The notes: generated by a model from the letters alone, not told the origin. A DNA stretch of 64,000 nt from Prolixibacter denitrificans (GCF_003014495.1 NZ_PYGC01000006.1:1-64000), one strand, 5' to 3'. Counted from the stretch's first letter, positions 31,257 to 41,696 are shown. Made by a program: numbers and translations.

Positions 31257-32108
31257 ATGGCTTATAATTTATTGAAAGGTAAGCGGGGTATTATTTTCGG
31301 CGCTTTGGACAGCAATTCAATTGCCTGGAAAGTGGCCGAAAGAGCATACGAAGAAGGAGCTACCTTTACATTGACCAACGTACCGGTTGCACTCCGGATG
31401 GGAGAAACGCAGAAGTTGGCTGAAAAATGCAACACGGAAGTGATTCCTGCTGATGCAACGAATGTTGAGGATCTGGAAAAGCTGATTGTCCGGTCGATGG
31501 AAGTTTTGGGTGGAAAGCTTGACTTTATCTTGCATTCCATCGGAATGTCACCCAACATCCGTAAAGGAAAACATTACAGTGACCTGGATTATGGTTTCCT
31601 GAACAAGACGTTGGATGTTTCGGCACTCTCTTTTCACAAAGTGATGCAGACAGCAAAGAAACTCGACGCCATCAACGAATGGGGTTCAGTAATCGCGCTG
31701 TCGTACGTCGCAGCTCAGCGGACGTTCTATGGTTACAACGACATGGCTGATGCCAAATCGCTGCTTGAATCGATTGCCCGTAGCTTCGGTTACATCTACG
31801 GACGTGAGAAAAATGTGAGGGTAAACACCATTTCACAGTCGCCTACGCCGACAACAGCCGGAAGCGGAGTGAAAGGTTTCGACCGCTTGCTCGACTTCTC
31901 CGAGCGGATGTCGCCACTGGGTAACGCAACAGCTGATGAGTGTGCCGATTACTGTCTGGTAATGTTCTCCGATTTGACGAAGAAGGTCACCATGCAAAAC
32001 CTGTTCAACGACGGAGGTTTCTCATCGATGGGTATGAGCTTGCAGGCAATGGAGCAATACAACAAAGGCTTCCAGTTGAGTGACGATCCCAAGCACAAAT
32101 ACGATTGA
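31257..32108 (+). CDS. fabI: Enoyl-[acyl-carrier-protein] reductase (NADH)
   Basis: A 283-residue SDR-family enzyme that reduces the trans-2-enoyl bond in fatty acid synthesis. The N-terminus GIIFGALDSNSIAW is the FabI nucleotide-binding variant. The LHSIGMSP strand follows, and the catalytic pair is Tyr160-x6-Lys167 in YNDMADAK. The C-terminus carries an extra charged tail (QLSDDPKHKYD). It is monocistronic, between a recN terminator and its own strong terminator. Confidence 0.93.
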   Translation: MAYNLLKGKRGIIFGALDSNSIAWKVAERAYEEGATFTLTNVPVALRMGETQKLAEKCNTEVIPADATNVEDLEKLIVRSMEVLGGKLDFILHSIGMSPNIRKGKHYSDLDYGFLNKTLDVSALSFHKVMQTAKKLDAINEWGSVIALSYVAAQRTFYGYNDMADAKSLLESIARSFGYIYGREKNVRVNTISQSPTPTTAGSGVKGFDRLLDFSERMSPLGNATADECADYCLVMFSDLTKKVTMQNLFNDGGFSSMGMSLQAMEQYNKGFQLSDDPKHKYD

Positions 32109-32138
32109 TAAATAGGTTTATTGAGATTACAAGCATAA

Positions 32139-32170
32139 AAAAAAGCGTCCGGATTCCGGACGCTTTTTTC
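32139..32170 (+). terminator. Terminator between fabI and cysH
   Basis: AAAAGCGTCCGGA/TCCGGACGCTTTT, a near-perfect 13-bp palindrome with A and T runs. Active in both directions. Confidence 0.9.
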
Positions 32171-32218
32171 TTTTTCCATTAACAAGGGACCCAATCCCTT
32201 TCCCAATTCAAATATTTT

Positions 32219-32920
32219 TTAGCGTTTATGAAGGCCGCACTCTTTGGTGTCGGGATTTTCCCACCACCAGCGTCCGGCACGCACATCTTCTCCTTCCATA
32301 ATAGCCCGGGTACAGGGTTGGCAGCCTATACTCGGATAGCCTTTGTCATGCAACGGATTATACGGAACTTTGTTTTCATTGATATAATCCCACACGTCTT
32401 GTTCGGTCCAGTCGATAAGCGGATTGAGTTTAATCAGGCCATTAGCCTCGTCCCATTCCACCAGTTTCATATCGTGGCGGGTAACCGACTGATCGCGACG
32501 TAAACCGCAAATCCATACGTCCAGACCTTTGAAAGCCCGCTTTAACGGTTCAATTTTCCGAATATGGCAACATAGTTTTCGGTTCTCAATACTTTCGTAG
32601 AAAAGATTGATCCCTTTTTCGCCAACCATCTCTTCCACGCGGGCAGCTTCCGGAAAGTAAACCTTAATCTTAATACCGTATTTAGTGTTTGTGCGGTGAA
32701 TTAGGTCGTAGGTTTCAGGGAATAGCCTGCCGGTATCTAGTGTAAAAACAGTTGCTTCTTTATCAATGCCCGTAACCATTTGGGTTAACACCTGATCTTC
32801 TGCTCCAAGGCTGCTGGATAAAGCTATCTTTCCCTTGAATTCTTTTAGAAACCAGGAAAGTACTTCGCCAACATTTGCCCCCTGAAATTTTTCATTCAGG
32901 TCATCTATCCTTTCTTTCAT
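32219..32920 (-). CDS. cysH: Assimilatory APS reductase
   Basis: A 233-residue enzyme reducing adenylyl-sulfate to sulfite with thioredoxin. The nucleotide loop IALSSSLGAEDQVL is at residues 32-45. Two cysteine pairs (Cys117-Cys118 and Cys200-x2-Cys203) would bind a [4Fe-4S] cluster, which marks the APS-using rather than PAPS-using branch. The catalytic cysteine is Cys228 in KECGLHKR. It is divergent from cysDN, which supply APS; no APS kinase gene is present in the window, in agreement with direct APS use. Confidence 0.92.
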   Translation of the reverse strand: MKERIDDLNEKFQGANVGEVLSWFLKEFKGKIALSSSLGAEDQVLTQMVTGIDKEATVFTLDTGRLFPETYDLIHRTNTKYGIKIKVYFPEAARVEEMVGEKGINLFYESIENRKLCCHIRKIEPLKRAFKGLDVWICGLRRDQSVTRHDMKLVEWDEANGLIKLNPLIDWTEQDVWDYINENKVPYNPLHDKGYPSIGCQPCTRAIMEGEDVRAGRWWWENPDTKECGLHKR

Positions 32921-32955
32921 ACCCGATGTGTTTGGGATTTGTCAATACGTGAGTG

Positions 32956-33057
32956 CAAAAATAACGGTATTTTTCAATTCCGAAAGAGTGAATACGGATT
33001 GAGTTGATTAATTGTTTGCCTAACAGGACCGTTTTTTAGGCAGATTATATATTTTTG
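32956..33057. promoter_or_regulatory. Divergent cysH/cysDN control region with inverted repeat
   Basis: A -7 box for cysH (minus, TATTTTTG, 32963-32956) and one for cysD (plus, TATTTTTG, 33050-33057) lie back to back. Between them is a perfect 7-bp inverted repeat, TGCCTAA (33017-33023) and TTAGGCA (33036-33042), with a 12-base centre. It could be an operator or a leader hairpin. No regulator gene for sulfur is adjacent. Confidence 0.5.
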
Positions 33058-33142
33058 TGGCCTGACCGGGTACTTGTTTTTAAACAGAAAATAATTTTTG
33101 CATACCCGCGTAAAGGATCAGATTCAGGAAAATCAAACGTCT

Positions 33143-34048
33143 ATGGAAAAATATACCATAAATCATTTACGGGAACTGGAAGCAGAGTCAATCTTTGTTC
33201 TTCGTGAGGTGGCTGCCCAATTCGAAAATCCCGTTATGCTCTTCTCAGGTGGAAAGGATTCCATCGTCATGTTTCATTTGGCACGAAAAGCCTTTTTCCC
33301 GGCAAGGGTACCATTTCCTTTAATGCATATCGATACCGGGCACAACTTCGATGAAACCATCAAATTTCGTGATGAGTTAGCTGAATCGACCGGCACACGG
33401 TTGATTGTTAAATATGTTCAGGATTCAATCGATTCAGGGCGTGCGGTGGAAGAGAAAGGCCCGAATGCCAGCCGCAATATGCTGCAGACGGTAACACTGC
33501 TAGATGCCATTGAGGAAGAGAAATTCGACTGTGCTATGGGAGGCGGACGCCGTGACGAAGAAAAGGCACGTGCCAAGGAACGCTTCTTCTCTCACCGAGA
33601 TGATTTTGGACAGTGGGACCCGAAGAACCAACGTCCGGAGCTTTGGAACCTTTTCAACGGGAAAAAGAACGTAGGCGAGCACTTCCGTGTATTCCCTATC
33701 AGTAACTGGACCGAAATGGATGTATGGCAATACATTCTTCTCGAAAATATTGAAATGCCCAGTCTGTATTATACCCACGAACGCGAAGTTTTTCAGCGCG
33801 ACGGTGTTTGGTTGGCAAAAGCTCCTTTCATGGAGTTGAAACCGGGTGAAAAAGTGGAAAAACGAAAAGTGCGTTGTCGCACCATTGGCGACATCACCTG
33901 TACCGGATTGACTCTTTCTGCCGCCGATTCGTTGGAAGATATTATCCAGGAAGTGGCCATTAGCCGGGTAACCGAAAGAGGAGGCCGGGCCGACGATAAA
34001 CGCTCGGAAGCGGCGATGGAAGATCGTAAGAAGGAAGGATACTTTTAA
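33143..34048 (+). CDS. cysD: Sulfate adenylyltransferase subunit 2
   Basis: A 301-residue PP-loop ATP pyrophosphatase making APS from ATP and sulfate. The ATP motif SGGKDSIVM is at residues 35-43, then HIDTGHNFDETIKFRD, GGRRDEEKARAKERFFS and the C-terminal RCRTIGDITCTGL that docks CysN. The ATG at 33143 (EKYTINHLRELEAE) is chosen over a TTG 45 bases upstream. It is followed by cysN after 75 bp. Confidence 0.94.
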   Translation: MEKYTINHLRELEAESIFVLREVAAQFENPVMLFSGGKDSIVMFHLARKAFFPARVPFPLMHIDTGHNFDETIKFRDELAESTGTRLIVKYVQDSIDSGRAVEEKGPNASRNMLQTVTLLDAIEEEKFDCAMGGGRRDEEKARAKERFFSHRDDFGQWDPKNQRPELWNLFNGKKNVGEHFRVFPISNWTEMDVWQYILLENIEMPSLYYTHEREVFQRDGVWLAKAPFMELKPGEKVEKRKVRCRTIGDITCTGLTLSAADSLEDIIQEVAISRVTERGGRADDKRSEAAMEDRKKEGYF

Positions 34049-34123
34049 CAGAACCTGCTTAACTCAAAATAGATAACCCGGCAGAAGCGGATGCCGTTTC
34101 TGCATTTTAATTAAAACTGAAAT

Positions 34124-35395
34124 ATGTCTGGAAAAGAAAGCGGATATCTCGATATGGAGCTTTTACGTTTCACCACCGCCGGAAGCGTGGATGACGGAAA
34201 AAGTACTCTTATCGGACGACTACTATATGACAGTAAAGCCATTTTTGAGGATCAAATGGAGGCTATTGAACGGGCCAGTGTTGGTAAGGGAGGCGAAGAG
34301 GTCAACCTTGCATTGCTGACTGACGGTTTGCGGGCTGAACGTGAGCAGGGAATTACCATTGATGTGGCTTACCGTTACTTTGCGACTCCGAAGCGGAAAT
34401 TCATCATTGCCGATACTCCCGGACACGTACAATATACCCGAAACATGGTAACCGGTGCGTCGACAGCCAATGCAGCAGTTATTTTGGTGGACGCCCGCAA
34501 CGGCGTTATCGAGCAGACCCGTCGCCATGCGTACATTGCAGCTTTGTTGCAGATTCCGCACGTCATTGTCTGCGTGAATAAAATGGACCTGGTTGATTTC
34601 GACCAGGAGCGTTTCGAAGAGATTAAAGCTGATTTCAGCAAAGTAGCTGATCGGCTCGGAAATAAAGACGTTCATTATCTTCCCATCAGTGCCAAGTTAG
34701 GCGATAATGTGGTGGAGAAATCGAAGAATACAGACTGGTACAATGGACCGACCTTCATCGGTTTATTGGAGAATATTCCAATTGAACACGACGAAGATTT
34801 ATCGGATCCCAGGTTCCCGGTACAGTATGTTATTCGGCCACACGCCGAGAAGTACCATGATTATCGCGGTTACGCCGGACGGGTAGCGGGTGGTGTTTTC
34901 AAAGTAGGCCAGGAAGTGGCGGTTTTCCCTTCCGGGATGAAATCGAAAATTGCTGCCATCGATTTTGGTGGCGAGGAACAGCAGGAAGCTTTTCCGCCGC
35001 AAAGTGTGACCATCCGGTTGGAAGACGATATCGATATTAGTCGTGGTTCGATGATCTCCGATGCTAAAAATCAACCGCAGCAAGGTCAGGAAATCGAGCT
35101 GATGGTCAGCTGGCTGAGTGAGACTCCGATGGCTCTTCGGAAAAAATACATGCTTCAGCACACTTCCAACGAGGCGCGTTGCATGGTAACCGAGGTGATT
35201 CACAAAGTGAACATCAATACACTGGAAGAAATAACCGATGATAAAAGCGTTGGTTTGAACGATATTGCGAAAATTCGTATCAAGACCACCAAGCCGCTCT
35301 TCTTCGATTCATACAAGCGGAATCGTAACACCGGAAGCCTTATCCTGATTGATGAGGCGACCAACAACACGGTAGGTGCCGGTATGATTATCTGA
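34124..35395 (+). CDS. cysN: Sulfate adenylyltransferase subunit 1 (GTPase)
   Basis: A 423-residue EF-Tu-like GTPase that drives APS formation by CysD. G1 is GSVDDGKST at residues 20-28, then GITIDVAYRYF, G3 DTPGH and G4 NKMD, followed by beta-barrel domains. It lacks the C-terminal APS kinase (CysC) seen in NodQ-type fusions, which fits the APS-type reductase encoded by cysH. Terminator 41 bases after the stop. Confidence 0.94.
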   Translation: MSGKESGYLDMELLRFTTAGSVDDGKSTLIGRLLYDSKAIFEDQMEAIERASVGKGGEEVNLALLTDGLRAEREQGITIDVAYRYFATPKRKFIIADTPGHVQYTRNMVTGASTANAAVILVDARNGVIEQTRRHAYIAALLQIPHVIVCVNKMDLVDFDQERFEEIKADFSKVADRLGNKDVHYLPISAKLGDNVVEKSKNTDWYNGPTFIGLLENIPIEHDEDLSDPRFPVQYVIRPHAEKYHDYRGYAGRVAGGVFKVGQEVAVFPSGMKSKIAAIDFGGEEQQEAFPPQSVTIRLEDDIDISRGSMISDAKNQPQQGQEIELMVSWLSETPMALRKKYMLQHTSNEARCMVTEVIHKVNINTLEEITDDKSVGLNDIAKIRIKTTKPLFFDSYKRNRNTGSLILIDEATNNTVGAGMII

Positions 35396-35435
35396 TATTT
35401 CGACGAAGAACAGATAGCATTTTCATACAAAATAA

Positions 35436-35471
35436 AAATCCCTGTCTCAGATGAGGCAGGGATTTCTTTTT
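35436..35471 (+). terminator. Terminator after cysN
   Basis: AAATCCCTGTCTC/GAGGCAGGGATTT: 13-bp stem with one G-T pair, 4-base loop, then TTTCTTTTT. Confidence 0.9.
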
Positions 35472-35525
35472 AATCGTAAGTCGTAAAAAGGAGGCATTGC
35501 TCCTTTTGCATTATATAGTGTTTTG

Positions 35526-37055
35526 TTAGAAGCGGAATGCCATGGTAAACATCACATCGTGTACCATCGAGTGATATTTAATCGGTTCTACCTGAACTCC
35601 GTTTAACTGAAACGGATAATTGTAACGGGTCAAATCGGTCAAGCCGTAAGCAATATCGAGACTGGTGCTACCAAAGCGGAAACCAAGTCCACCGTTATAC
35701 GTCACGTGCTGATAATTGGAATTCGGTTGAGAAACACCACTTACGGTCGATTTATACGGATTTCCGTAATATTCGTAACCTCCGCGCAAACTGATGGCGG
35801 GTGTTACCCGGTATTCACCACCTACCCGGATATTACCGATAGATTGGTAGTAATTGTTGATATCCTGATTTTCGGAATAGAAGTCATAACCATCACTACC
35901 GTGACGTAGTTTGATGTTATTGTAATTCACATATTCATAGTCGACAGAAAGCAATCCTTTCTTTCCAAACTGGTAGGCAACGCTACCGATAGCGCGGAAG
36001 GGGGTCTCCAAATCGTATTTGTAATCACCATGGGGCGTTTCTTCGCGGTGACTGCCAGCTCCGGCACCCACACTTGCGTCAAGATTAGAGGACATCCAGG
36101 AGTGATAATTTTCTTTCAGATTGAAGAAAGTTGGGGTGTGTACTGCCGCTCCCAATCGTAACTGGGGAATTGGCCGGAAAATCATACCCACTTTAACGTT
36201 GAATCCAAGGCCGGTTGTTCTCAGGTAATTGTAGTAATCGAAATTACCGAAACCGTTGGAGCCTCCGTCTTCACCGTAGGTTGATGTTTCGAGGTAATAC
36301 AAGTCGTCGATTCCGACTGTTGCTCCGATGTAGAATTTATCACTGAAGTTGGCTCCCAGTGCCAGTACATACTCATTAATATAACCTTCGCGCTGAATAG
36401 CGTAATGCTGATTAACGGTTTCGCCCTGGTACAGAATCGAATTGTACAGATCGTCTCCGTTACCCGGATTGGCCACATCAATTAGGTAGTTTTCCCAGGC
36501 CATTTTACTTTCCCACGGAATTCCGTTGTAATAAGGATCGTAACTGTCGGTCGTCACTAGGTCGTTGTAGTTGATACCATTCGTATTTTGGGCGAAAGCA
36601 TCCATCCGCGAATAAGGCGAATTCATAGCCTCTGACAGCGAATTCTGATGGAAGTTACGCAGCCGGTTAAATCCAAGTCCGAAGTTAACCGATACGAGCC
36701 CGCTTTCGGTGTCGCCGGGACGATAAGTCCCCACGTAACCTGCGTTCGCAATGCTGAAATTATATTTTGAATCATCAGCCATATACCCTTGGTTGGTTGC
36801 TTCCGTTTTATCGAACCGGAAGACATCGGGAGTGAATGTCATTTCCGAGCTGCGGTAAACGGCTATCCCGGCCGGGTTAATGCTGAGAGATGAAAAATCA
36901 CCTCCCAGCGCGCCAAACGCGCTACCCATTGCTTTCGCCCGGGCTGTGACTCCGTAGCTCTGTTGAGACAGCATAAGCGCCTGGTCAACATATTGAGCTG
37001 AAGCATATAGTGTCAGTGCCAATAGCGCACTGATGGTCATGATTATCTTTTTCAT
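35526..37055 (-). CDS. OmpP1/FadL-family outer-membrane protein
   Basis: A 509-residue outer-membrane barrel. The signal peptide is KKIIMTISALLALTLYASAQ. Then come ARAKAMGSAFGALGGDFSSLSINPAGIAVYR, the N-terminal hatch signature of FadL/TodX transporters for hydrophobic compounds, many aromatic strands and a C-terminal Phe (VMFTMAFRF). The start is the ATG six bases inside the longest frame. It lies 54 bp after the Tyr/Ser-rich lipoprotein gene on the same strand. Bacteroidota members are often called hemin receptor; the ligand here is unknown. Confidence 0.88.
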   Translation of the reverse strand: MKKIIMTISALLALTLYASAQYVDQALMLSQQSYGVTARAKAMGSAFGALGGDFSSLSINPAGIAVYRSSEMTFTPDVFRFDKTEATNQGYMADDSKYNFSIANAGYVGTYRPGDTESGLVSVNFGLGFNRLRNFHQNSLSEAMNSPYSRMDAFAQNTNGINYNDLVTTDSYDPYYNGIPWESKMAWENYLIDVANPGNGDDLYNSILYQGETVNQHYAIQREGYINEYVLALGANFSDKFYIGATVGIDDLYYLETSTYGEDGGSNGFGNFDYYNYLRTTGLGFNVKVGMIFRPIPQLRLGAAVHTPTFFNLKENYHSWMSSNLDASVGAGAGSHREETPHGDYKYDLETPFRAIGSVAYQFGKKGLLSVDYEYVNYNNIKLRHGSDGYDFYSENQDINNYYQSIGNIRVGGEYRVTPAISLRGGYEYYGNPYKSTVSGVSQPNSNYQHVTYNGGLGFRFGSTSLDIAYGLTDLTRYNYPFQLNGVQVEPIKYHSMVHDVMFTMAFRF

Positions 37056-37109
37056 TGTCAAAAGGAATTAAAGTTCTTCATCATTCTTTCTGTCGGGACT
37101 CGCCACAAC

Positions 37110-38666
37110 TTACCTTCTTCTACCGGAATAGCTTCCACCGCTACTTCCACCAGAACTACGGCTTCCTCCGCTTGACGAAGGTGAGCTGTATGATCTTCCG
37201 CTGCTCGAACTGCCCGAAGAACGGTAACTGCTACCGGATGAGCGGTAAGTTCGGCTTGAACTACCGGAACGATAGTTGTTGGATGAACTGCTCGAACCAC
37301 GGCGATATGAGCTGCTGGAACGAACGGCTGAACTACGTGTTCCGGAGGTACTGCTCGGCTTGCTGTAACGACTGTAGCTCGATTTTGTTGACGAACTGCT
37401 CGGCCGTGTATACTGACGAGTGGTAGACCTGTTATACGTAGCCCGCGTATTCATTCTCGGTTTCGAATAACTTGGCGTATATCTCCTGGTAGTCGTTGTT
37501 GTTTGAACGGCAGAACGACTCCGGGTTGTTGTTTGAGTCTGAACTCTTGGCCGGCTCATGACCGTTCCTGAGTTTGAGCGAACTGATGAAGAAGTTCCCC
37601 GACGGAGACTGGTCTGTACCTGACTATTCCTTCCCGGTGTACCGGAATATGTTCCGGATTGACGGGTTGAAGTAGCGGTACGGGTAGTAGTCGTAGTGCC
37701 ACGGTTAATGGTACCCGACTTATCAGGTGACGTGCCCGGACGGGTTCCCTGCAAACGGGTTCCGGTAGCACCGGCGCCACCAATTGTTCTTCTTCCGGAT
37801 GAGGTAGATGAAGAAGCATCTTTTACAGCACCCGAAGAAGATGATCTGGAAGAACCAACCGGAATGGAGCGGCCTAAGGCCTGTCCACTATTGATGCTAC
37901 TTCCTCCGTAATTAATGGCATTGGAACCTCCACGGCGGCCGGTATAATTGCGTCTTCCGTGATAACGGTCTACATGATAGTCGCCGCCGTAATATCCGCC
38001 CCAACCGTAGTATGGGTAACCGCCCCAGCCACCATAGTAAGAGTGATATGGGTATCCCCATCCTCCATAATACCAGGGGCTGTAATAGCCACCCCAGCTG
38101 TAGTAGGAGTATGGATACCCCCAACCACCATAATACCATGGATTGTACCACGGGTTACTCCATCCGAAGCCCCAGCTGATGCTCCACGAAGGTCCGTAGT
38201 AATACGGGTCCCACATGTATGAATCCCAGTATGGGTCGTAAAAATAGGGATCATGGAAGCGACGGATCCGTGAGCTGTAGCTCATGTTGTCACTGGGTTC
38301 GTAATAATTATTGATGACGTATTTTAACGAATCCTCATCGTAATAATAAGTAGTGTCGGAATAATCGGGCTGGTCGTTGTAGTAGTACGCATCAGTATTT
38401 CCATACGAACGTGAACTACCATCCTTCAGCACATAATTGTCAACGGTTTTGCCGCTGGCCGATTCCTTGATGTTGGAAACCACTTGTTGCCGCTGAGGCG
38501 TGGTTTCTTTTTGTTGCGAAACACTGGTCTGTGCCACAACGGGGGGCGGGTTATCGCCAGGCGAGTAATAAATGTCGTCGACATACCCGCTCGATACCAT
38601 CGAACCGGTGGAGCATCCACCCAGGAAAAGCGCAATGGCAGTAAGCAGTTTTAGCCTTGATTTCAT
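37110..38666 (-). CDS. Tyr/Gly/Trp- and Ser/Arg-rich lipoprotein
   Basis: A 518-residue protein beginning with a lipobox signal (KSRLKLLTAIALFLGGCSTG); this start, not the longer frame to 38756, fits. After an N-terminal spacer it has a Tyr/Trp/Gly/Pro-rich block (GGWGYPYSYYSWGGYYSPWY type, about residues 155-235). A Ser/Thr/Arg-rich, almost disordered tail to the C-terminus ends SGRRR. Proteins of this composition recur in Bacteroidota and may be matrix or envelope-surface components, but no function is known. The very low complexity creates many spurious frames on both strands; they should be ignored. Same strand as the FadL-type gene downstream. Confidence 0.8.
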   Translation of the reverse strand: MKSRLKLLTAIALFLGGCSTGSMVSSGYVDDIYYSPGDNPPPVVAQTSVSQQKETTPQRQQVVSNIKESASGKTVDNYVLKDGSSRSYGNTDAYYYNDQPDYSDTTYYYDEDSLKYVINNYYEPSDNMSYSSRIRRFHDPYFYDPYWDSYMWDPYYYGPSWSISWGFGWSNPWYNPWYYGGWGYPYSYYSWGGYYSPWYYGGWGYPYHSYYGGWGGYPYYGWGGYYGGDYHVDRYHGRRNYTGRRGGSNAINYGGSSINSGQALGRSIPVGSSRSSSSGAVKDASSSTSSGRRTIGGAGATGTRLQGTRPGTSPDKSGTINRGTTTTTRTATSTRQSGTYSGTPGRNSQVQTSLRRGTSSSVRSNSGTVMSRPRVQTQTTTRSRSAVQTTTTTRRYTPSYSKPRMNTRATYNRSTTRQYTRPSSSSTKSSYSRYSKPSSTSGTRSSAVRSSSSYRRGSSSSSNNYRSGSSSRTYRSSGSSYRSSGSSSSGRSYSSPSSSGGSRSSGGSSGGSYSGRRR

Positions 38667-38771
38667 GATTATGTCCTCCCAAAAGTATTTAATATTCTTA
38701 GAGAATTTCTTTACTTTGTAAGCTTGAAAATTCACTGCAAATAAAGCAAATTCCATACCAAAAGATAGAAG

Positions 38772-40247
38772 ATGGCTAAGGAACTAACATCAAAAGAAGA
38801 AAATTATTCACAATGGTACAATGATCTGGTTGTGAAGGCTGATTTGGCTGAGAACTCAGCAGTGCGTGGGTGTATGGTAATCAAGCCATACGGGTACGCT
38901 ATTTGGGAAAAAATGCAGGCCCAGTTGGATCGTATGTTCAAGGAAACCGGGCACGAAAATGCTTATTTTCCGCTGTTCATCCCCAAATCTTTCTTCTCAA
39001 AAGAGGCCGATCACGTAGAAGGATTTGCCAAAGAGTGTGCCGTAGTTACTCATTATCGCCTAAAAAATGATCCGGATGGGAATGGTGTGGTGGTCGATCC
39101 CGATGCAAAACTGGAAGAAGAGTTAATTGTACGACCGACTTCGGAAACCATCATTTGGAATACCTATAAAAACTGGATTCAATCATACCGCGATCTTCCA
39201 TTGTTAATAAACCAATGGGCAAACGTAGTGCGGTGGGAGATGCGTACCCGTATGTTTCTCCGTACCGCTGAATTCCTTTGGCAGGAAGGCCATACGGCCC
39301 ATGCCACGAAGCAGGAGGCAATGGAGGAAACGGAACGCATGATCAATGTTTATGCTGATTTTGCCGAGAATTACATGGCTGTGCCGGTCATCAAGGGTTC
39401 AAAGTCGGCGAATGAACGTTTTGCCGGAGCGTTGGAAACCTACACCATTGAGGCGTTGATGCAGGACGGTAAGGCGCTGCAATCCGGAACTTCACACTTT
39501 CTGGGACAGAATTTTGCGAAAGCTTTTGATGTTCAGTTTACCAGTAAAGAAGGAAAACTCGACTATGTGTGGGCGACCTCATGGGGCGTTTCTACCCGTT
39601 TGATGGGAGCACTGATCATGGCTCACTCCGACAATAATGGTTTGGTATTGCCTCCGAAACTGGCACCTTTCCAGGTCGTGATTGTACCTATTTACAGGAA
39701 AACAGAACAGTTGGCTGAAGTATCGGAGAAGGTGGATGAAATTATTACCAAACTTCAGGCACGCGGCATTAGCGTTAAGTATGATAATCGTGATACGCAG
39801 CGCCCGGGATGGAAATTTGCCGAGTATGAATTGAAAGGTGTTCCGGTTCGTCTGGCCATTGGCCCTCGTGATCTGGAGAACGGAACCGTTGAGGTGGCTC
39901 GTCGTGATACGCTGGAGAAATCGGTTCAGTCGCTCGAGGATATAGACCAGTACGTGGACGACTTGCTGACTGAAATTCAGAATAACATCTACCGGAAAGC
40001 CTGGAAATTCCGTGAGGAAAGTACGGTGAAAGTAGACACGTACGAGGAGTTCAAAGAAGTACTGAATACCAAAGGCGGTTTTATTCTGGCGCACTGGGAT
40101 GGTACTTCGGAGACGGAGACCCGGATTAAAGAGGAGACCAAAGCAACAATTCGCTGTATCCCGTTCGAGGGTGAGGAGGAAGAAGGCGTTTGTATGGTAA
40201 CCGGTAAACCTTCGAAGAGAAGAGTCTTGTTTGCACTGGCTTATTAA
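38772..40247 (+). CDS. proS: Proline-tRNA ligase (short, archaeal/eukaryotic type)
   Basis: A 491-residue class II synthetase without the INS editing domain of the long bacterial type. Motif regions are [56 protein letters not shown] and [15 protein letters not shown]-terminal anticodon-binding domain and a zinc-domain-like tail ([14 protein letters not shown]) follow. This type is usual in Bacteroidota. It charges tRNA-Pro, one of which (GGG) is encoded at 23100. Confidence 0.94.
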   Translation: MAKELTSKEENYSQWYNDLVVKADLAENSAVRGCMVIKPYGYAIWEKMQAQLDRMFKETGHENAYFPLFIPKSFFSKEADHVEGFAKECAVVTHYRLKNDPDGNGVVVDPDAKLEEELIVRPTSETIIWNTYKNWIQSYRDLPLLINQWANVVRWEMRTRMFLRTAEFLWQEGHTAHATKQEAMEETERMINVYADFAENYMAVPVIKGSKSANERFAGALETYTIEALMQDGKALQSGTSHFLGQNFAKAFDVQFTSKEGKLDYVWATSWGVSTRLMGALIMAHSDNNGLVLPPKLAPFQVVIVPIYRKTEQLAEVSEKVDEIITKLQARGISVKYDNRDTQRPGWKFAEYELKGVPVRLAIGPRDLENGTVEVARRDTLEKSVQSLEDIDQYVDDLLTEIQNNIYRKAWKFREESTVKVDTYEEFKEVLNTKGGFILAHWDGTSETETRIKEETKATIRCIPFEGEEEEGVCMVTGKPSKRRVLFALAY

Positions 40248-40272
40248 GTTAGTCGCACAATCATATTTAAAA

Positions 40273-40302
40273 GAGGGAGTTACTTCGGTAATTCCCTTTT
40301 TT
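40273..40302 (+). terminator. Terminator after proS with UUCG loop
   Basis: GGGAGTTAC-TTCG-GTAATTCCC (one G-T pair), flanked by AAGA and TTTTTT, 25 bases after the stop. Confidence 0.88.
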
Positions 40303-40427
40303 ATGTGCGTTTTTTCCATTCGGTTGAGAAATAATGAGATTCGTCACTTTCACTACTTTACAGTGATTTTCTACACTTCTCTCTCGGCAAAAATCGCTAT
40401 ATTCGGACTCTTAAATCTGCAAATTTG

Positions 40428-41672
40428 ATGATAAAAATGGAGAACCAGGTTGTCGACCGTTTTATCGGTTATGTAAAGATAAATACTCAGTCCGACTCCA
40501 AGACCGGATTGACGCCCAGTACACCCGGGCAAATTACGTTTGCACAGAAATTGGCCGAAGAATTGAAGGGTATCGGTCTGGAAGATGTGGAGCTGGATGA
40601 CAATGGCTACGTGATGGCGACACTTCCGTCGAATATCGATAAGGAAGTACCAACAGTAGGTTTCATCGCGCACATGGATACCAGTCCCGATTTCTCAGGA
40701 AAAAATGTGAATCCGCAATTTGTCGAAAATTATGACGGAGGAGACATTGTCCTGAATGAGGAAGAGAAGATTATTATGTCGCCCGAAAAATTCCCCGGCC
40801 TGAAGAAGTATCAAGGTCAGCGGTTGATTGTAACCGATGGCAAAACGTTGTTGGGAGCCGATGATAAAGCCGGTTTGGCCGAGATTGTTACCACGATGGA
40901 ATATCTGGTAAATCATCCCGAAATCAAGCACGGAAAAGTGCGGGTTGGTTTTACGCCGGATGAGGAAATTGGTCAGGGAGCTGATTATTTCAATGTGGAA
41001 AAATTCGGTGCCGATTTTGCCTATACCATGGACGGAGGAGAGCTGGGGGAGTTGCAATATGAGAACTTCAACGCGGCTTTTGCCAAAGTGGTAGTTCATG
41101 GAATCAGCGTGCATCCGGGTTCAGCCAAGCATAAGATGAAGAACTCGATGCGTATTGCCAGCCAGTTTATCAGTATGCTGCCGCGCCACGAAACGCCGGA
41201 ACATACCGAAGGTTACGAAGGATTCTATCACCTGTTGTCGATTAATGGAAGCGTAGAGCGAACAGAGCTCGAGTATATCATCCGTGATTTCAAGAAAGAT
41301 CGTTTCGAAGATCGCAAAACCGAGATGGAACACATCGTTCGCAAGGTGAATGCAGAATTCGGTGAAGGAACCGTTGAGCTGGAATTGAAGGACCAGTATT
41401 ACAACATGCGTGAAAGAGTCGAGCCGGTTCTGCATATTGTCGATATGGCTGAAGAGGCGATGAAAGAAGTAGGAGTGGAACCGAAGATTGAGCCGATTCG
41501 CGGTGGAACAGACGGAGCCCGCCTTTCATTTATGGGACTGCCTTGCCCTAATATCTTTGGCGGAGGGCACAACTTCCACGGCAAGTTCGAATTCATTCCG
41601 ACTCAGTCGATGGAGAAAGCGTGCCATGTCATTCTGAAAATTATCGAGAAGGTTTCGGCAACGGAAAAATAA
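40428..41672 (+). CDS. pepT: Peptidase T (tripeptide aminopeptidase)
   Basis: A 414-residue M20-family zinc aminopeptidase that removes the N-terminal residue of tripeptides in the cytosol. Metal-site segments are [41 protein letters not shown] and [11 protein letters not shown], with [24 protein letters not shown] at the C-terminal end. ATG 40428 is used; 40437 (ENQVVDRF) is an equally good start. It is followed by a terminator. Confidence 0.93.
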   Translation: MIKMENQVVDRFIGYVKINTQSDSKTGLTPSTPGQITFAQKLAEELKGIGLEDVELDDNGYVMATLPSNIDKEVPTVGFIAHMDTSPDFSGKNVNPQFVENYDGGDIVLNEEEKIIMSPEKFPGLKKYQGQRLIVTDGKTLLGADDKAGLAEIVTTMEYLVNHPEIKHGKVRVGFTPDEEIGQGADYFNVEKFGADFAYTMDGGELGELQYENFNAAFAKVVVHGISVHPGSAKHKMKNSMRIASQFISMLPRHETPEHTEGYEGFYHLLSINGSVERTELEYIIRDFKKDRFEDRKTEMEHIVRKVNAEFGEGTVELELKDQYYNMRERVEPVLHIVDMAEEAMKEVGVEPKIEPIRGGTDGARLSFMGLPCPNIFGGGHNFHGKFEFIPTQSMEKACHVILKIIEKVSATEK

Positions 41673-41696
41673 AACAGGCTTTTGCCAAAAAAATAC

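Noticed and set aside
32956-33057. SAM riboswitch upstream of cysD
   Set aside because: Only one simple inverted repeat is visible; the multi-helix core and conserved bases of known SAM riboswitches are not recognisable.
37556-38254. Several frames opposite or out of phase with the Tyr/Ser-rich lipoprotein
   Set aside because: They arise from the low-complexity coding sequence; only the 37110-38666 frame has a lipobox and logical ends.
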